Made by a program: the position numbers and the translations under genes. Below the pieces are notes generated by a model. That model was given only the letters and a program-made list of their open reading frames with translations. It ran no database searches and was not told where the DNA came from. This document shows, piece after piece, positions 26,415 to 35,674 of a stretch of 64,000 bases of DNA. Each line of letters begins with the position of its first letter. Position 1 is the first letter of the stretch. The DNA lies in contig NZ_JBLWVT010000009.1 in NCBI RefSeq assembly GCF_048268305.1, positions 62,001-126,000 of the forward strand, in the 5' to 3' direction. This DNA is from Pseudodonghicola sp048268305 (GTDB lineage Bacteria > Pseudomonadota > Alphaproteobacteria > Rhodobacterales > Rhodobacteraceae).

Positions 26415-26494
26415 TCCGCGTTGATCCTGCCAATGCCCGCCCGGCTGCCGTCGGGCGGGGGAGTGATCAATATTCCGGCAGTCGCCTCAGGCGT

Positions 26495-26686
26495 TCACTT
26501 CCTGCTCGGGCAGGTGTTCATCCCGAGGATCTGGTAGAGCGGGCAGTAGCCCACCAGCCCGGTCAGCAGCGGGATCAGGCCGATCAGCCCCCACATGGTC
26601 TTGGGGCCGACGAAGACCAGCGCCAGCAGGACCAGGCCGACGATGATCCGCAGGGCGCGGTCCAGGGTTCCTTCGTTACGTGGCAT
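26495..26686 (-). CDS. DUF2892 family small membrane protein
   Basis: This 63-residue protein starts MPRNEGTLDRALRIIVG and has two hydrophobic helices, then GYCPLYQILGMNTC, which is the signature of the DUF2892/YgaP transmembrane domain. In some proteins this domain is fused to a rhodanese; here it stands alone, and its paired cysteines might handle sulfur. AAGGAGAACGTC precedes the ATG. It converges on the rhomboid-fold gene. Confidence 0.88.
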   Translation of the reverse strand: MPRNEGTLDRALRIIVGLVLLALVFVGPKTMWGLIGLIPLLTGLVGYCPLYQILGMNTCPSRK

Positions 26687-26778
26687 GACGTTCTCCTTGT
26701 GATGAGACTCAGGCGGTATGCTTCCGGATGATAGTCTGGATTTGCGCTGCCGTCTCGACCCTCGGCCCCACGCGGCTA

Positions 26779-28326
26779 TCAGCCGCGGCGGCGCCTGAGA
26801 GCGCCGGCGAATTCCGCCAGTCGCACGCCGCCGATCACCTGGGCGACGCCGAAATAGACCACCACCCCCAATACGATCAGCCCTGTCAGCGCCAGATAGC
26901 GCAGCCCACCGGTATGCAGCGCGGTATCGAACAGCCGCGCCGCGGCCCAGAGGGTCGCGCCCATGATCGCGGCGGCCAGGCAGATACGCCAGATACGGGT
27001 GCGGAACCGCGCGTCGAACCGGGCGACATCGCCGAAACGCCGGCCGCCGATCACCAGCAGAACCACCATCGCCCAGCCGGCGGCGGTGGTGGCGATCGCC
27101 GGGGCGATCCAGCCGAGGAAGGGCGCGAGGCCGATCGCCACCACTGCGTTCAGTGCCATCGCCGCCAGCGCATAGTGGAACGGGGTGGTGGTATCCTCGC
27201 GGGCGAAGAACAAGGGCTGCAGGATCTTCTGCAGCACGAAGGCCGGCAGGCCGAGCCCGTAGACCGCCACCGCCAGGGCGATGGCCCGGCTGTCCTCGGC
27301 GGTCATCTCGCCACGCTGGAACAGGACCGAGACCAGCGGCAGCGGGATCGCCACCAGCGCCACCGCCGAGGGGATGGTCAGCGCCAGCGACACTTCGCCG
27401 GCACGGGAAAACGCATGGCGGGCGCCGTCATGATCCTCGGCTGACAGCCGGCGCGACAGATCGGGCAGCAGCACCACGCCGATGGCGATGCCGACCACGC
27501 CGAGCGGTAGCTGATAGAGCCGGTCGGCGGCATAGAGCCAGCCCACCGCATCCTCGAAATAGCTCGCCACCTGCTGGCCGACCAGCAGGTTGATCTGGAC
27601 CACGCCGCCGGCCAGGGCCGCCGGAACCGCGATCTTGACCAGCCGGGCCAGTTCCGGCGTCCAGCGCGGCCGCTTGAAGCGCAGCGAAAATCCGGCGCGG
27701 GCGGCAGCAAACCAGACCAGCGCCAGCTGCGCCGCGCCCGACACCGGGATCATCCAGATCAGCGCCCGGGCGACATCGCCGCCGAAGAATTGCGCCGCCA
27801 TCATGCCGCCGATCAGAAAGATGTTCAGCACCACCGGCGCGGCGGCGGCGGCGGCGAACCGGCCGGTGGCGTTCAGGATGCCGGAGAACAGCGCCGCGAG
27901 CGAGATGAACAGCACATAGGGAAAGGCGATCCGGCCGAATTCGACCGACAGGGTGAATTGCTCCTGACCGCTGAACCCGCTTGCGGTGGCGAAGATCAGC
28001 CAGGGCATGCCCACCTGGGCGATCAGCGTCAGCACGATCAGCACCGAGGCCAGGCCGCTCAGCGCATCCTCGGCAAAGGCGCGCGGGTCTTCCTCGCGTT
28101 CGAACTTTTTCGAGAACATCGGCACGAAGGCCATGTTGAAGGCGCCCTCGGCGAAGAAGCGGCGGAACATGTTGGGCAGGCGGAAGGCCACCACATAGGC
28201 CTCGTACAAGGGGCCGGGGCCGACCAGTGCCAGGATCATGGCATCGCGGACAAAGCCGAGTATCCGGCTGCCCAGGGTCCAGATGCCGACGGTGAAAAAG
28301 CCGGCCATCAGGCGGATCGGTTTCAT
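26779..28326 (-). CDS. murJ: Lipid II flippase MurJ
   Basis: This 515-residue protein of the MOP superfamily is expected to have about 14 membrane helices. The N-terminal block GSRILGFVRDAMILALVGPG and RRFFAEGAFNMAFVPMFSKKFE are diagnostic, including the essential arginines. It moves lipid II to the periplasmic face for peptidoglycan synthesis, which fits the mre/rod genes further on. The gene lies downstream of glnD on the same strand with a 127-bp gap. Confidence 0.95.
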   Translation of the reverse strand: MKPIRLMAGFFTVGIWTLGSRILGFVRDAMILALVGPGPLYEAYVVAFRLPNMFRRFFAEGAFNMAFVPMFSKKFEREEDPRAFAEDALSGLASVLIVLTLIAQVGMPWLIFATASGFSGQEQFTLSVEFGRIAFPYVLFISLAALFSGILNATGRFAAAAAAPVVLNIFLIGGMMAAQFFGGDVARALIWMIPVSGAAQLALVWFAAARAGFSLRFKRPRWTPELARLVKIAVPAALAGGVVQINLLVGQQVASYFEDAVGWLYAADRLYQLPLGVVGIAIGVVLLPDLSRRLSAEDHDGARHAFSRAGEVSLALTIPSAVALVAIPLPLVSVLFQRGEMTAEDSRAIALAVAVYGLGLPAFVLQKILQPLFFAREDTTTPFHYALAAMALNAVVAIGLAPFLGWIAPAIATTAAGWAMVVLLVIGGRRFGDVARFDARFRTRIWRICLAAAIMGATLWAAARLFDTALHTGGLRYLALTGLIVLGVVVYFGVAQVIGGVRLAEFAGALRRRRG

Positions 28327-28453
28327 GAGGTTCTCATCCTACGCGGGGCGCGCGCACGCGCCTGTGCTCAGCGCATGGCCGGCGGCGCCCCTTCTGTTCC
28401 TGCTCCACCCAGCAATAGCTGGCCGCCGCGCCCGGGGGAAGGGGCGGCGCAGC

Positions 28454-31285
28454 CTAGCCGTCGGCGCGCTCCGCCCCTTCGGCAATCGCCTGCCTGAGCT
28501 TGGCCTCAAGCGACTTCTGCTTCGATTGCGAATGGTACTTCAGCCCGAACATGTCCTTGACATAGAAGCTGTCGACCACCTGCTCGCCATAGGTCGCGAT
28601 CACCGCATTGGCGATATAGACGTTGGCCGAGGCCATTGCGCGCGCCAGGTCATACAGCAGCCCCGGCCGGTCGCGGGTCTCGACCTCGATGATCGTGTAG
28701 ATATCCGATCCCTCGTTGTCGAAGGTGATATGGGTCGGCACGTTGAAGGCCTTTTCCCGCTTCTTGATCTTGTCGCGGGATTTCAGCGCCTCGGTGGTGA
28801 CGACCTCGCCCTTCAGCGTCTTGTGGATCATCTGGGTCAGCCGCGGCAGCCGGTTGGCCTCATAGGGGTGCCCCTCGGCATCCTGGATCCAGAAGGCGTC
28901 GGTGACATAGCCGTCCTTGGTGGTATAGCTGCGCGCGTCGACCACATTGGCGCCGACCAGCGCCAGTGCCCCGGCAATGCGCGAAAAGATGCCCGGATGG
29001 TCGCCCATCACAAAGCTGGCGCGGGTGGCATCGCGGTCCTCGTCCGGATGCAGCCGGATGACGATGCCGGCGGGATCGCCCCTTTCCTCCAGCTCGCGCA
29101 GCATTTCGGCGAAATCCACATGGGCGGTGACATGCAGCCCCTGCCAATAGGGGGCGTAGTGGCGCGAGGTTTCGGCCTTGAGCATCGCCTTCGGCCAGTT
29201 GGGCAGGGCGGCGCGCAGGGCGCGCTTGGCCTCGACCCCACGGTTCTCGCGGGTCAGATCCTCCATGCCGCCCTGCAGCGCCCGGCGGGTCTGATTATAG
29301 AGCGCCCGGATCAGCGCCGCCTTCCAGTTGTTCCAGGTCGACGGGCCGACGCCGCGGATGTCGCAGACGGTGAGCACGGTCAGCAGTTCAAGCCGCTTGG
29401 TGGTCTGCACCGCCTTGGCGAAGTCGCGCACCGTGCGCGGGTCGGAGATATCGCGCTTCTGCGCCAGATCGGACATCAGAAGGTGATAGCGCACCAGCCA
29501 TTCGACGGTTTCGGATTCCGACTTGTTCAGCCCCAGTCGCGGCGCCACCTGACGGGCGATCTTGGCGCCGAGGATGGAATGATCCTCGGGTCGGCCCTTG
29601 GCGATATCGTGCAGCAGCAGCGCGACATAGAGGATGCGCCGGTTCACCCCGCGCTTGAGGATGGTGGTCGAGACCGGCAGCGCCTCTTTCAGCTCGCCCT
29701 TCTCCAGCTTGGCAAGCTGGGCGATGCACTGGATGATATGCTCGTCCACCGTATAGCTGTGATACATGTTGAACTGCATCATCGCCACGATCGGTTCGAA
29801 TTCGGGGATGAAGGCGGCCAGCACCCCCAATTCGTTCATCCGTCTCAGCGCCCGTTCGGGGTTGCCGTGCTTCAGCAACAGATCAAGGAAGATGCGCTGC
29901 GCCTCCTTGTCGTTGCGCATCTCGTCGTCGATCAGATCGAGGTTGGCGGTCACCAGCCGCATGGCATCGGGGTGGATCAGCATGCCGGTCCTCAACCCCT
30001 CTTCGAACAGCCTCAGCAGGTTCAGCTTGTCCGACAGGAAGGCCTTGGGGTCGACGATGGCGAGACGGTTGTTGATCACCTTGTAGCCGGCCCGCACCTG
30101 CGGCCGGCGGCGGAAGATGCGTTCCAGCAGCGGTTCGCTCTTCAGGTGGATCGCCTCCAGCTTGGTCAGGAAGATCCGGGTCAGATCCCCCACCGCGGTC
30201 GCCTCGCGGAAATAGCGCTGCATGAAGATTTCCACCCCGCGCCGGCCGGCCCGGTCGCGATAGCCCATGCGCTCGGCCACTTCGACCTGCAGATCGAAGG
30301 TGAGCTGCTCGGTCGCCCGCCCGGTCAGCAGGTGCATATGCGACCGTACCGCCCAGAGGAAATCCTCCGCCTGCACGAAGCGGGCGAATTCGTCGGGACG
30401 GAACACGCCCAGCGGCACCAGTTCGGCCGCGTCCTCGACCCCGTGGATATATTTGGCGATCCAGAACAGCGACTGCAGATCGCGCAGGCCGCCCTTGCCC
30501 TCTTTCACGTTGGGCTCAACCACATAGCGTTCGCCCTGCTTGCGATGGCGCGCCTCGCGCTCCGACAGCTTCGCCTCGATGAAGGCGCGGGCGCCGTCCG
30601 AGAACAGCTCCTGCTTCAGGGTCTTGTTGAACTCAGCCGCCAGCGCCTTGTCGCCGTCGATGAAACGATGTTCCAGCAGCGCCGTGCGGATGGTGAAATC
30701 GCCATGCCCCAGCTTGACGCAATCGCGGATGGTGCGGCTGGCGTGGCCGACCTTCAGCTTCAGATCCCACAGCATGTAGAGCATCGCCTCGATCACCTTC
30801 TCGGCCCAGGAGGTGATCTTGTGCGGGGTCAGGAACAGCAGGTCGACGTCGGAAAACGGCGCCATCTCGCCGCGGCCATAGCCGCCGACGGCGATCACCG
30901 CGATCCGTTCCGAGGCGCGCGGCGCCGGTTCGGGTTGCAGGTGGTTGATCGCGATATGCAGCGCCGCGGTGACCAGATTGTCGGTGAGATAGGTATAGGA
31001 GCGCGTCAACGGTCGGGCGGCGAAGGGATGCGCCGCAAAGGCCGCGGCGATCGCCGCGCGGCCCTGGTCCTTGGTCTCGCGCAGGATGTTCAGCGCCTCC
31101 GCCCGGAACGCGGTGGTGTCGGGCGCAGAGCGGGCGGCCTGGTCGATGCGGGCATGTACCCTGTCCGTGTCGAAGACGGCCTGCGGATCGCAGATCAGCA
31201 GGCCGTCGGGATCAGGGCTGGGCAGGGCGGGGTCGGGCGCTGGTTTAGAAACCAGCGCCGGAGAAGCTTGCGGGAGCCGGGTCAA
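28454..31285 (-). CDS. glnD: Bifunctional uridylyltransferase/uridylyl-removing enzyme GlnD
   Basis: This 943-residue nitrogen sensor uridylylates PII proteins when glutamine is low and removes UMP when it is high. The nucleotidyltransferase motif GGYGRGEMAPFSDVDLLFL is at about 134-152, the HD domain has LLHDIAKGRPEDHS near 540, and two ACT domains occupy the last 220 residues. The first possible start is a TTG at 31285, 6-7 bp after AGGTGG, because a stop lies immediately upstream; no ATG appears before the active site. It overlaps the preceding lipoprotein gene by 41 bp. Confidence 0.93.
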   Translation of the reverse strand: MTRLPQASPALVSKPAPDPALPSPDPDGLLICDPQAVFDTDRVHARIDQAARSAPDTTAFRAEALNILRETKDQGRAAIAAAFAAHPFAARPLTRSYTYLTDNLVTAALHIAINHLQPEPAPRASERIAVIAVGGYGRGEMAPFSDVDLLFLTPHKITSWAEKVIEAMLYMLWDLKLKVGHASRTIRDCVKLGHGDFTIRTALLEHRFIDGDKALAAEFNKTLKQELFSDGARAFIEAKLSEREARHRKQGERYVVEPNVKEGKGGLRDLQSLFWIAKYIHGVEDAAELVPLGVFRPDEFARFVQAEDFLWAVRSHMHLLTGRATEQLTFDLQVEVAERMGYRDRAGRRGVEIFMQRYFREATAVGDLTRIFLTKLEAIHLKSEPLLERIFRRRPQVRAGYKVINNRLAIVDPKAFLSDKLNLLRLFEEGLRTGMLIHPDAMRLVTANLDLIDDEMRNDKEAQRIFLDLLLKHGNPERALRRMNELGVLAAFIPEFEPIVAMMQFNMYHSYTVDEHIIQCIAQLAKLEKGELKEALPVSTTILKRGVNRRILYVALLLHDIAKGRPEDHSILGAKIARQVAPRLGLNKSESETVEWLVRYHLLMSDLAQKRDISDPRTVRDFAKAVQTTKRLELLTVLTVCDIRGVGPSTWNNWKAALIRALYNQTRRALQGGMEDLTRENRGVEAKRALRAALPNWPKAMLKAETSRHYAPYWQGLHVTAHVDFAEMLRELEERGDPAGIVIRLHPDEDRDATRASFVMGDHPGIFSRIAGALALVGANVVDARSYTTKDGYVTDAFWIQDAEGHPYEANRLPRLTQMIHKTLKGEVVTTEALKSRDKIKKREKAFNVPTHITFDNEGSDIYTIIEVETRDRPGLLYDLARAMASANVYIANAVIATYGEQVVDSFYVKDMFGLKYHSQSKQKSLEAKLRQAIAEGAERADG

Positions 31286-32435
31286 TCACAACCACCTGTT
31301 TGTTCTGGATCATGGCCACCGCGAGGCCACGTTCGTTGGTGCCGTCGGACCGCAGGCGGAAGATGCCGCCGACGCCCTTGAAACCGGCGTTCTGGGTGAG
31401 CGCTGCACTGGTCAGCGCATTCGATTTTCCGGCGCCGACCAGGGCGCCAATGGCGGCGATGCCGTCATAGGCGAGCCCGCCGATCGGATGCGGCGCGCCG
31501 CCATAGGCGGTGGCATAGCGGCTGCGGAACTGGTCCGACATCACCGGATCGGGCATCGCGAACCAGCCGCCCTGGACGCCGGGCAGCGCCAGCGTCTGGG
31601 TCGGGACGTCCCAGCGGGTCAGACCGATGTATTGCACCGTTGTCGGCGACACGCCGGCCTCGGGCAGCAGTTGCGAGAACAGCGGCAGCGCGCCGGCGGT
31701 GGTCGCGGTCAGGAAGATCGAATCGGCGCCGGTGGCGGCGACGGTATCCCGGATCGCCGGGATCGAGGCGATGACCCCCTGTTGCGACAGCGCGTGTCCC
31801 ACCGCGCCGGCCTCGTTCAGACCGGCATGGGCCAGCGCCTGTTCGATCGCGGCCTTGCCGGCCTGTCCGGCGACATTGGTGGAATGGATGACGACCACAT
31901 TGCGCTTGCCCTGGCGGGCGGCAAAGGTCGACAGCCGCTGCGCGGTGTTCAGGAAGGTCGGCCCCAGGACGAAGACGTTGCCGCCGGCGATCGAGGTATT
32001 GTTGGAGAAGGACAGGACGTTGATCTGGCGTCCGGCGACGGCCAGGCCGGCGGCATTCGCGGCCTCGGCATAGACCGGGCCAAGGATGATCTGCGCCCCC
32101 TCGTCCGCGGCCTGGGTGGCGACGGTCGCGGCGGTGGCGGCATTGCCCTTGGTGTCATAGACGCGCAGGTCGATCTGCACGTTCTGCAGATCGGCGATCG
32201 CCAGGCGCGCCGCATTTTCAAGGCTTTGCGCCAGGATCGCATCGCCGCCCTGACCAGAGCCCTTGGGCACCAGCAGCGCCACCCGGACCGGTTTGCTGGG
32301 ATTGATCGTGGGACCGCCCCCGACCATCGTGGTGGTGTCACAGGCTGCGACCAGCCCCAGCAGGGCAAGAGCGAGGAGTTTGGTGGCGACAATCCTAGTC
32401 ACCGCCTTGCGGGCGGTGGCGAAACGGGCAAACAT
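31245..32435 (-). CDS. LpoA/LppC-like lipoprotein with periplasmic-binding fold
   Basis: This 396-residue protein has a signal sequence ending in the lipobox GLVAAC (Cys near residue 32), then a type 1 periplasmic-binding fold starting VRVALLVPKGSG. The family includes LppC/LpoA, an outer-membrane lipoprotein that activates penicillin-binding protein 1A in enterobacteria. Only the binding-protein half is present here, without the N-terminal TPR domain of LpoA. It diverges from rsmI and its 3' end overlaps glnD. Confidence 0.85.
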   Translation of the reverse strand: MFARFATARKAVTRIVATKLLALALLGLVAACDTTTMVGGGPTINPSKPVRVALLVPKGSGQGGDAILAQSLENAARLAIADLQNVQIDLRVYDTKGNAATAATVATQAADEGAQIILGPVYAEAANAAGLAVAGRQINVLSFSNNTSIAGGNVFVLGPTFLNTAQRLSTFAARQGKRNVVVIHSTNVAGQAGKAAIEQALAHAGLNEAGAVGHALSQQGVIASIPAIRDTVAATGADSIFLTATTAGALPLFSQLLPEAGVSPTTVQYIGLTRWDVPTQTLALPGVQGGWFAMPDPVMSDQFRSRYATAYGGAPHPIGGLAYDGIAAIGALVGAGKSNALTSAALTQNAGFKGVGGIFRLRSDGTNERGLAVAMIQNKQVVVIDPAPASFSGAGF

Positions 32436-32522
32436 GTCCTAATGAACTCCTGAATCCGGCAGCGGCGGGACCGCGTTTCAATCACCTCCGGATAATAGTC
32501 GTCAGAAAGGTCCGGTCCAGCG

Positions 32523-33380
32523 TTGAATCATCAAAAGGTCAGTTTGGCCCCGGGGCTCTATTTCCTCGCCACCCCGATCGGCACCGCGCGCGACATCACG
32601 CTCAGGGCGCTCGATATCCTTGCCTCGGCCGATGTGATCGCGGCGGAGGACACCCGCAGCCTGCGCCGGCTGATGGAGATCCACGGGGTGCCCTTGGAGG
32701 GACGGCGGATCATCGCCTATCACGATCACAGCGGCCCGGCAGCGCGGGCGCATCTGATCGAGGCGCTGCGTCAGGGCCATTCGGTCGCCTATGCCTCCGA
32801 GGCCGGCATGCCGCTGATCGCCGATCCCGGCTATGATCTGGGTCGCGCCGCGGCCGAGGCGGGCTTTGCCGTGACCGTGGCTCCGGGGCCTTCGGCGGCG
32901 CTGGCGGCGCTGACGCTTGCCGGTCTGCCCACCGATGCCTTCTTTTTCGCGGGCTTCCTGCCCAATGCCAGCAGCGCCCGCCGCACCCGGCTCGAGGCGC
33001 TGCGCGACATCCCCGGCACGCTGATCTTCTACGAATCGCCGAAACGGGCAGAGGCCAGCCTGGTCGATATGGCCGAGGTGCTGGGCCCCGAGCGTTCTGC
33101 GGCGCTGTGCCGGGAATTGACCAAGAAGTTCGAGGAAATCCGCCGCGGTAGCCTGGCCGACCTGGCCGAGACGGCGCGCGAGAACCCGCCGCGCGGCGAG
33201 ATCGTCATCCTGGTGGACCGCAGTCATTCAGAGCCCGTTAACGCTTCTGACATAGAGTCGGATCTGCGTGCGGCGTTGCAGGACCACAGCGTGCGGGATG
33301 CCGCCGATCTGGTGGCCAGGATGCACGGGCAGAAGCGGCGCGAAGTGTACCAATTGGCGTTACAATTGTCGAAAGGGTGA
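32523..33380 (+). CDS. rsmI: 16S rRNA 2'-O-ribose C1402 methyltransferase
   Basis: This 285-residue SAM enzyme carries the tetrapyrrole-methylase-fold signatures GLYFLATPIGTARDITLRAL, AAEDTRS, YASEAGMPLIADPG and RELTKKFEE. It methylates C1402 in the ribosomal P site. A TTG at 32523 is the first start; a second TTG at 32544, 5 bp after AAAAGG, has the better ribosome site and would remove seven residues. It is followed by the yraN gene 4 bp on, a common pairing. Confidence 0.92.
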   Translation: MNHQKVSLAPGLYFLATPIGTARDITLRALDILASADVIAAEDTRSLRRLMEIHGVPLEGRRIIAYHDHSGPAARAHLIEALRQGHSVAYASEAGMPLIADPGYDLGRAAAEAGFAVTVAPGPSAALAALTLAGLPTDAFFFAGFLPNASSARRTRLEALRDIPGTLIFYESPKRAEASLVDMAEVLGPERSAALCRELTKKFEEIRRGSLADLAETARENPPRGEIVILVDRSHSEPVNASDIESDLRAALQDHSVRDAADLVARMHGQKRREVYQLALQLSKG

Positions 33381-33384
33381 GACG

Positions 33385-33777
33385 ATGGCAGGCTTCGGGA
33401 CAGGGCGGACGACGACTCTGCGTGACCGGGGCCTGAGGGCCTATCTTGCCGGAGAGGCCGCCGAGGCGCGTATCGCCCAGGATTACGAAAGACGCGGCTT
33501 CACCATCGCCCGGCGACGCTGGCGTGGTGCGGGTGGAGAAATCGACCTGATCGCGCGTCTGGGCGACGCCGTCATCTTCATCGAGGTCAAGTCGGCCCGC
33601 GATTTCGCCGCGGCTGCGGAACATCTCGGCGCGCGGCAGATGGCGCGTCTCTACACGGCGGCCAATGAATTTCTTGGCGGTGAGCCGGATGGCCTCCTGA
33701 CCGAGGCGCGCTTCGACGTGGCGCTGGTCGACGGGCAGGGCGCCTTTGAGATCGTCGAAAACGCCTTTGCCGCCTGA
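33385..33777 (+). CDS. yraN: YraN family endonuclease-like protein (UPF0102)
   Basis: This 130-residue protein has the restriction-nuclease-like core GGEIDLIARLGDAVIFIEVKS (shown in part in the gene; residues about 52-72), the GEIDLI...EVK pattern of UPF0102. A nuclease role in DNA handling is inferred from fold only. The ATG at 33385 follows GGGTGA directly after the rsmI stop; a longer frame reaching into rsmI was rejected. Confidence 0.88.
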   Translation: MAGFGTGRTTTLRDRGLRAYLAGEAAEARIAQDYERRGFTIARRRWRGAGGEIDLIARLGDAVIFIEVKSARDFAAAAEHLGARQMARLYTAANEFLGGEPDGLLTEARFDVALVDGQGAFEIVENAFAA

Positions 33778-33842
33778 TCCCCATTGATCCCCCGGCCCGG
33801 CTGCGCCATGTATCCCCCTGCAGCCGACAGAGGGGAAGCGCC

Positions 33843-34778
33843 ATGAAGATCGCCTTTCAGATGGACCCGATCGGGGCCGTGAACATCAATGCCGACAGCA
33901 CCTTCCGGCTGGCCGAAGAGGCGCAGAAGCGGGGGCATGAGCTGTTCTATTATGGCCCGGATCAGCTGGCCTATCAGGAAGGGCGGATCACCGCGCGGGG
34001 GCAGGATTTCACCGTGCAGCGGGTGGCCGGAACCCCGGCTATCCTGGGTGAGGAACGCGAGGTCGATCTGGCCGATTTCGACGTGGTCTGGCTGCGTCAG
34101 GATCCGCCCTTCGACATGCATTACATCACCTCGACCCATCTGCTCGACCGGCTGAAGGGGCAGACGCTGGTGGTCAATGATCCGTTCTGGGTGCGCAACT
34201 ATCCCGAAAAGCTGCTGGTTCTGAACTTTCCGCAGTTGACGCCCCCGACCACCATCGCCCGCGATCTGCGCACCATCCGCGCCTTCAAGGAAAAGCACGG
34301 CGATATCATCCTGAAGCCGCTCTACGGCAATGGCGGCGCCGGCGTCTTCCGGCTGGACGAGAACGACCGCAATCTCGCCTCGCTGCATGAACTCTTCACC
34401 GGCTTCTCGCGCGAACCGCTGATCGTGCAGAAATATCTGCCCGACGTGCGCAATGGCGACAAGCGGGTGATCCTGGTCGATGGCGAAGCGGTCGGCGCGA
34501 TCAACCGGGTGCCGGCGGCGGGGGAAACGCGGTCGAACATGCATGTGGGCGGGCGCCCCGAGAAGATCGGCCTGACCGAACGCGATCTGGAAATCTGCGC
34601 CACCATCGGGCCGCTCCTGAAGGAGAAGGGCCAGGTCTTCGTCGGCATCGACGTGATCGGCGATTACCTGACCGAGATCAACGTGACCTCGCCCACCGGC
34701 ATTCAGGAGCTGGAGCGCTTCGACGGCACCAATGCGGCGGAGAAGATCTGGGAAGCGATCGAAGCCAAGCTCGGATGA
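33843..34778 (+). CDS. gshB: Glutathione synthetase
   Basis: This 311-residue ATP-grasp ligase joins gamma-glutamylcysteine and glycine. The N-terminus MKIAFQMDPIGAVNINADST and the ATP-grasp loop KPLYGNGGAGVFRL are characteristic, as is EINVTSPTGIQEL near the C-terminus, which holds a metal-binding Asn. AGGGGAAG precedes the ATG. The hydrolase downstream overlaps it by 4 bp. Confidence 0.96.
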   Translation: MKIAFQMDPIGAVNINADSTFRLAEEAQKRGHELFYYGPDQLAYQEGRITARGQDFTVQRVAGTPAILGEEREVDLADFDVVWLRQDPPFDMHYITSTHLLDRLKGQTLVVNDPFWVRNYPEKLLVLNFPQLTPPTTIARDLRTIRAFKEKHGDIILKPLYGNGGAGVFRLDENDRNLASLHELFTGFSREPLIVQKYLPDVRNGDKRVILVDGEAVGAINRVPAAGETRSNMHVGGRPEKIGLTERDLEICATIGPLLKEKGQVFVGIDVIGDYLTEINVTSPTGIQELERFDGTNAAEKIWEAIEAKLG

Positions 34779-35674
34779 GCTGGCAGCGGGCGTTTCTCAA
34801 TCGCCTGCTGCGGCTGACCGAAAAGCCCTATCTGGCCAGGGTGTCTGATCCCGAGGCCATTCGCGCCCGGTTCGCCCGCCGGGCGCGTCTGTTTTTCCGG
34901 CCGCCGCGGCGGGTGCCGGTGACGGCGGTGCCCGGGGGGCTCTGGGTCGGCGGGGAGGCCGGGCCGGGGCCGGTGATCCTCTATTTCCATGGCGGCGCCT
35001 ATGTCTTTGGCGCGCCCGAGACGCATCAGGGGCTGGCGGCGCGGCTGGCGCAGCTGACCGCGATGCCGGTGATGATGCCGCGCTATCGGCTGGCGCCGGA
35101 ACATCCCTTTCCGGCGGCGATCGAGGATGCCCGTGCGGCCTATGAGGCGCTTCTGGCGCGGGGGATCGACGGGGGGCGCATCGTGCTTGGCGGCGACAGC
35201 GCCGGCGGCGGTGTGGCGCTGTCGCTGCTGGGCGATCTCCTGGCCCGTGGTGTTGCGCCTCCGGCCGGATGTTTCGCCTTCTCGCCGCTCACCGATTTCA
35301 CCTTTGCGGGGCAAAGCATCGCTGGCAATGCGACCCGCGATGTGATGCTGCCGGCCTCGCGCGCGCAGGACATGGGGCGGATGTACCTGCAGGGGGCGGA
35401 TCCGCGCGATCCGCTCGCCTCGCCGCTCTTCGCCGATTTTGCCGGTGCGGGGCCGGTCTGGCTGACGGTGGGGAAGACCGAGATCATGCTGGACGACAGC
35501 CGCCGGATGGCGGTGCATCTGCGCGATCAGGGGGTCGCCACCACCGAGATCATCGCCGGCAATCTGCCGCATGTCTGGCCGCTGTTCTGGCGCTGGCTGC
35601 CCGAGGGGGATCAGACCCTGGGCGCGTTGGCGGGCTGGATCAGGACGGCAGTTGCGCCGTCAGCCGGAAGCTGA
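34775..35674 (+). CDS. Alpha/beta hydrolase, hormone-sensitive lipase family
   Basis: This 299-residue hydrolase has the oxyanion-hole motif HGGAYVFG (near 74) and nucleophile motif GDSAGGG (near 141), with a late His in NLPHVWPLF completing a probable Ser-Asp-His triad. The natural substrate is unknown; small esters are typical for the family. ATGA overlap with gshB suggests coupling. Its last 35 bp overlap the 3' end of the convergent comM gene. Confidence 0.87.
   Translation: MSWQRAFLNRLLRLTEKPYLARVSDPEAIRARFARRARLFFRPPRRVPVTAVPGGLWVGGEAGPGPVILYFHGGAYVFGAPETHQGLAARLAQLTAMPVMMPRYRLAPEHPFPAAIEDARAAYEALLARGIDGGRIVLGGDSAGGGVALSLLGDLLARGVAPPAGCFAFSPLTDFTFAGQSIAGNATRDVMLPASRAQDMGRMYLQGADPRDPLASPLFADFAGAGPVWLTVGKTEIMLDDSRRMAVHLRDQGVATTEIIAGNLPHVWPLFWRWLPEGDQTLGALAGWIRTAVAPSAGS

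Noticed and set aside
28238..31381. A 1047-codon open frame antisense to glnD
   Set aside because: It mirrors the full glnD gene, has no start signal, and its translation is a low-complexity His/Gln/Arg-rich artefact.
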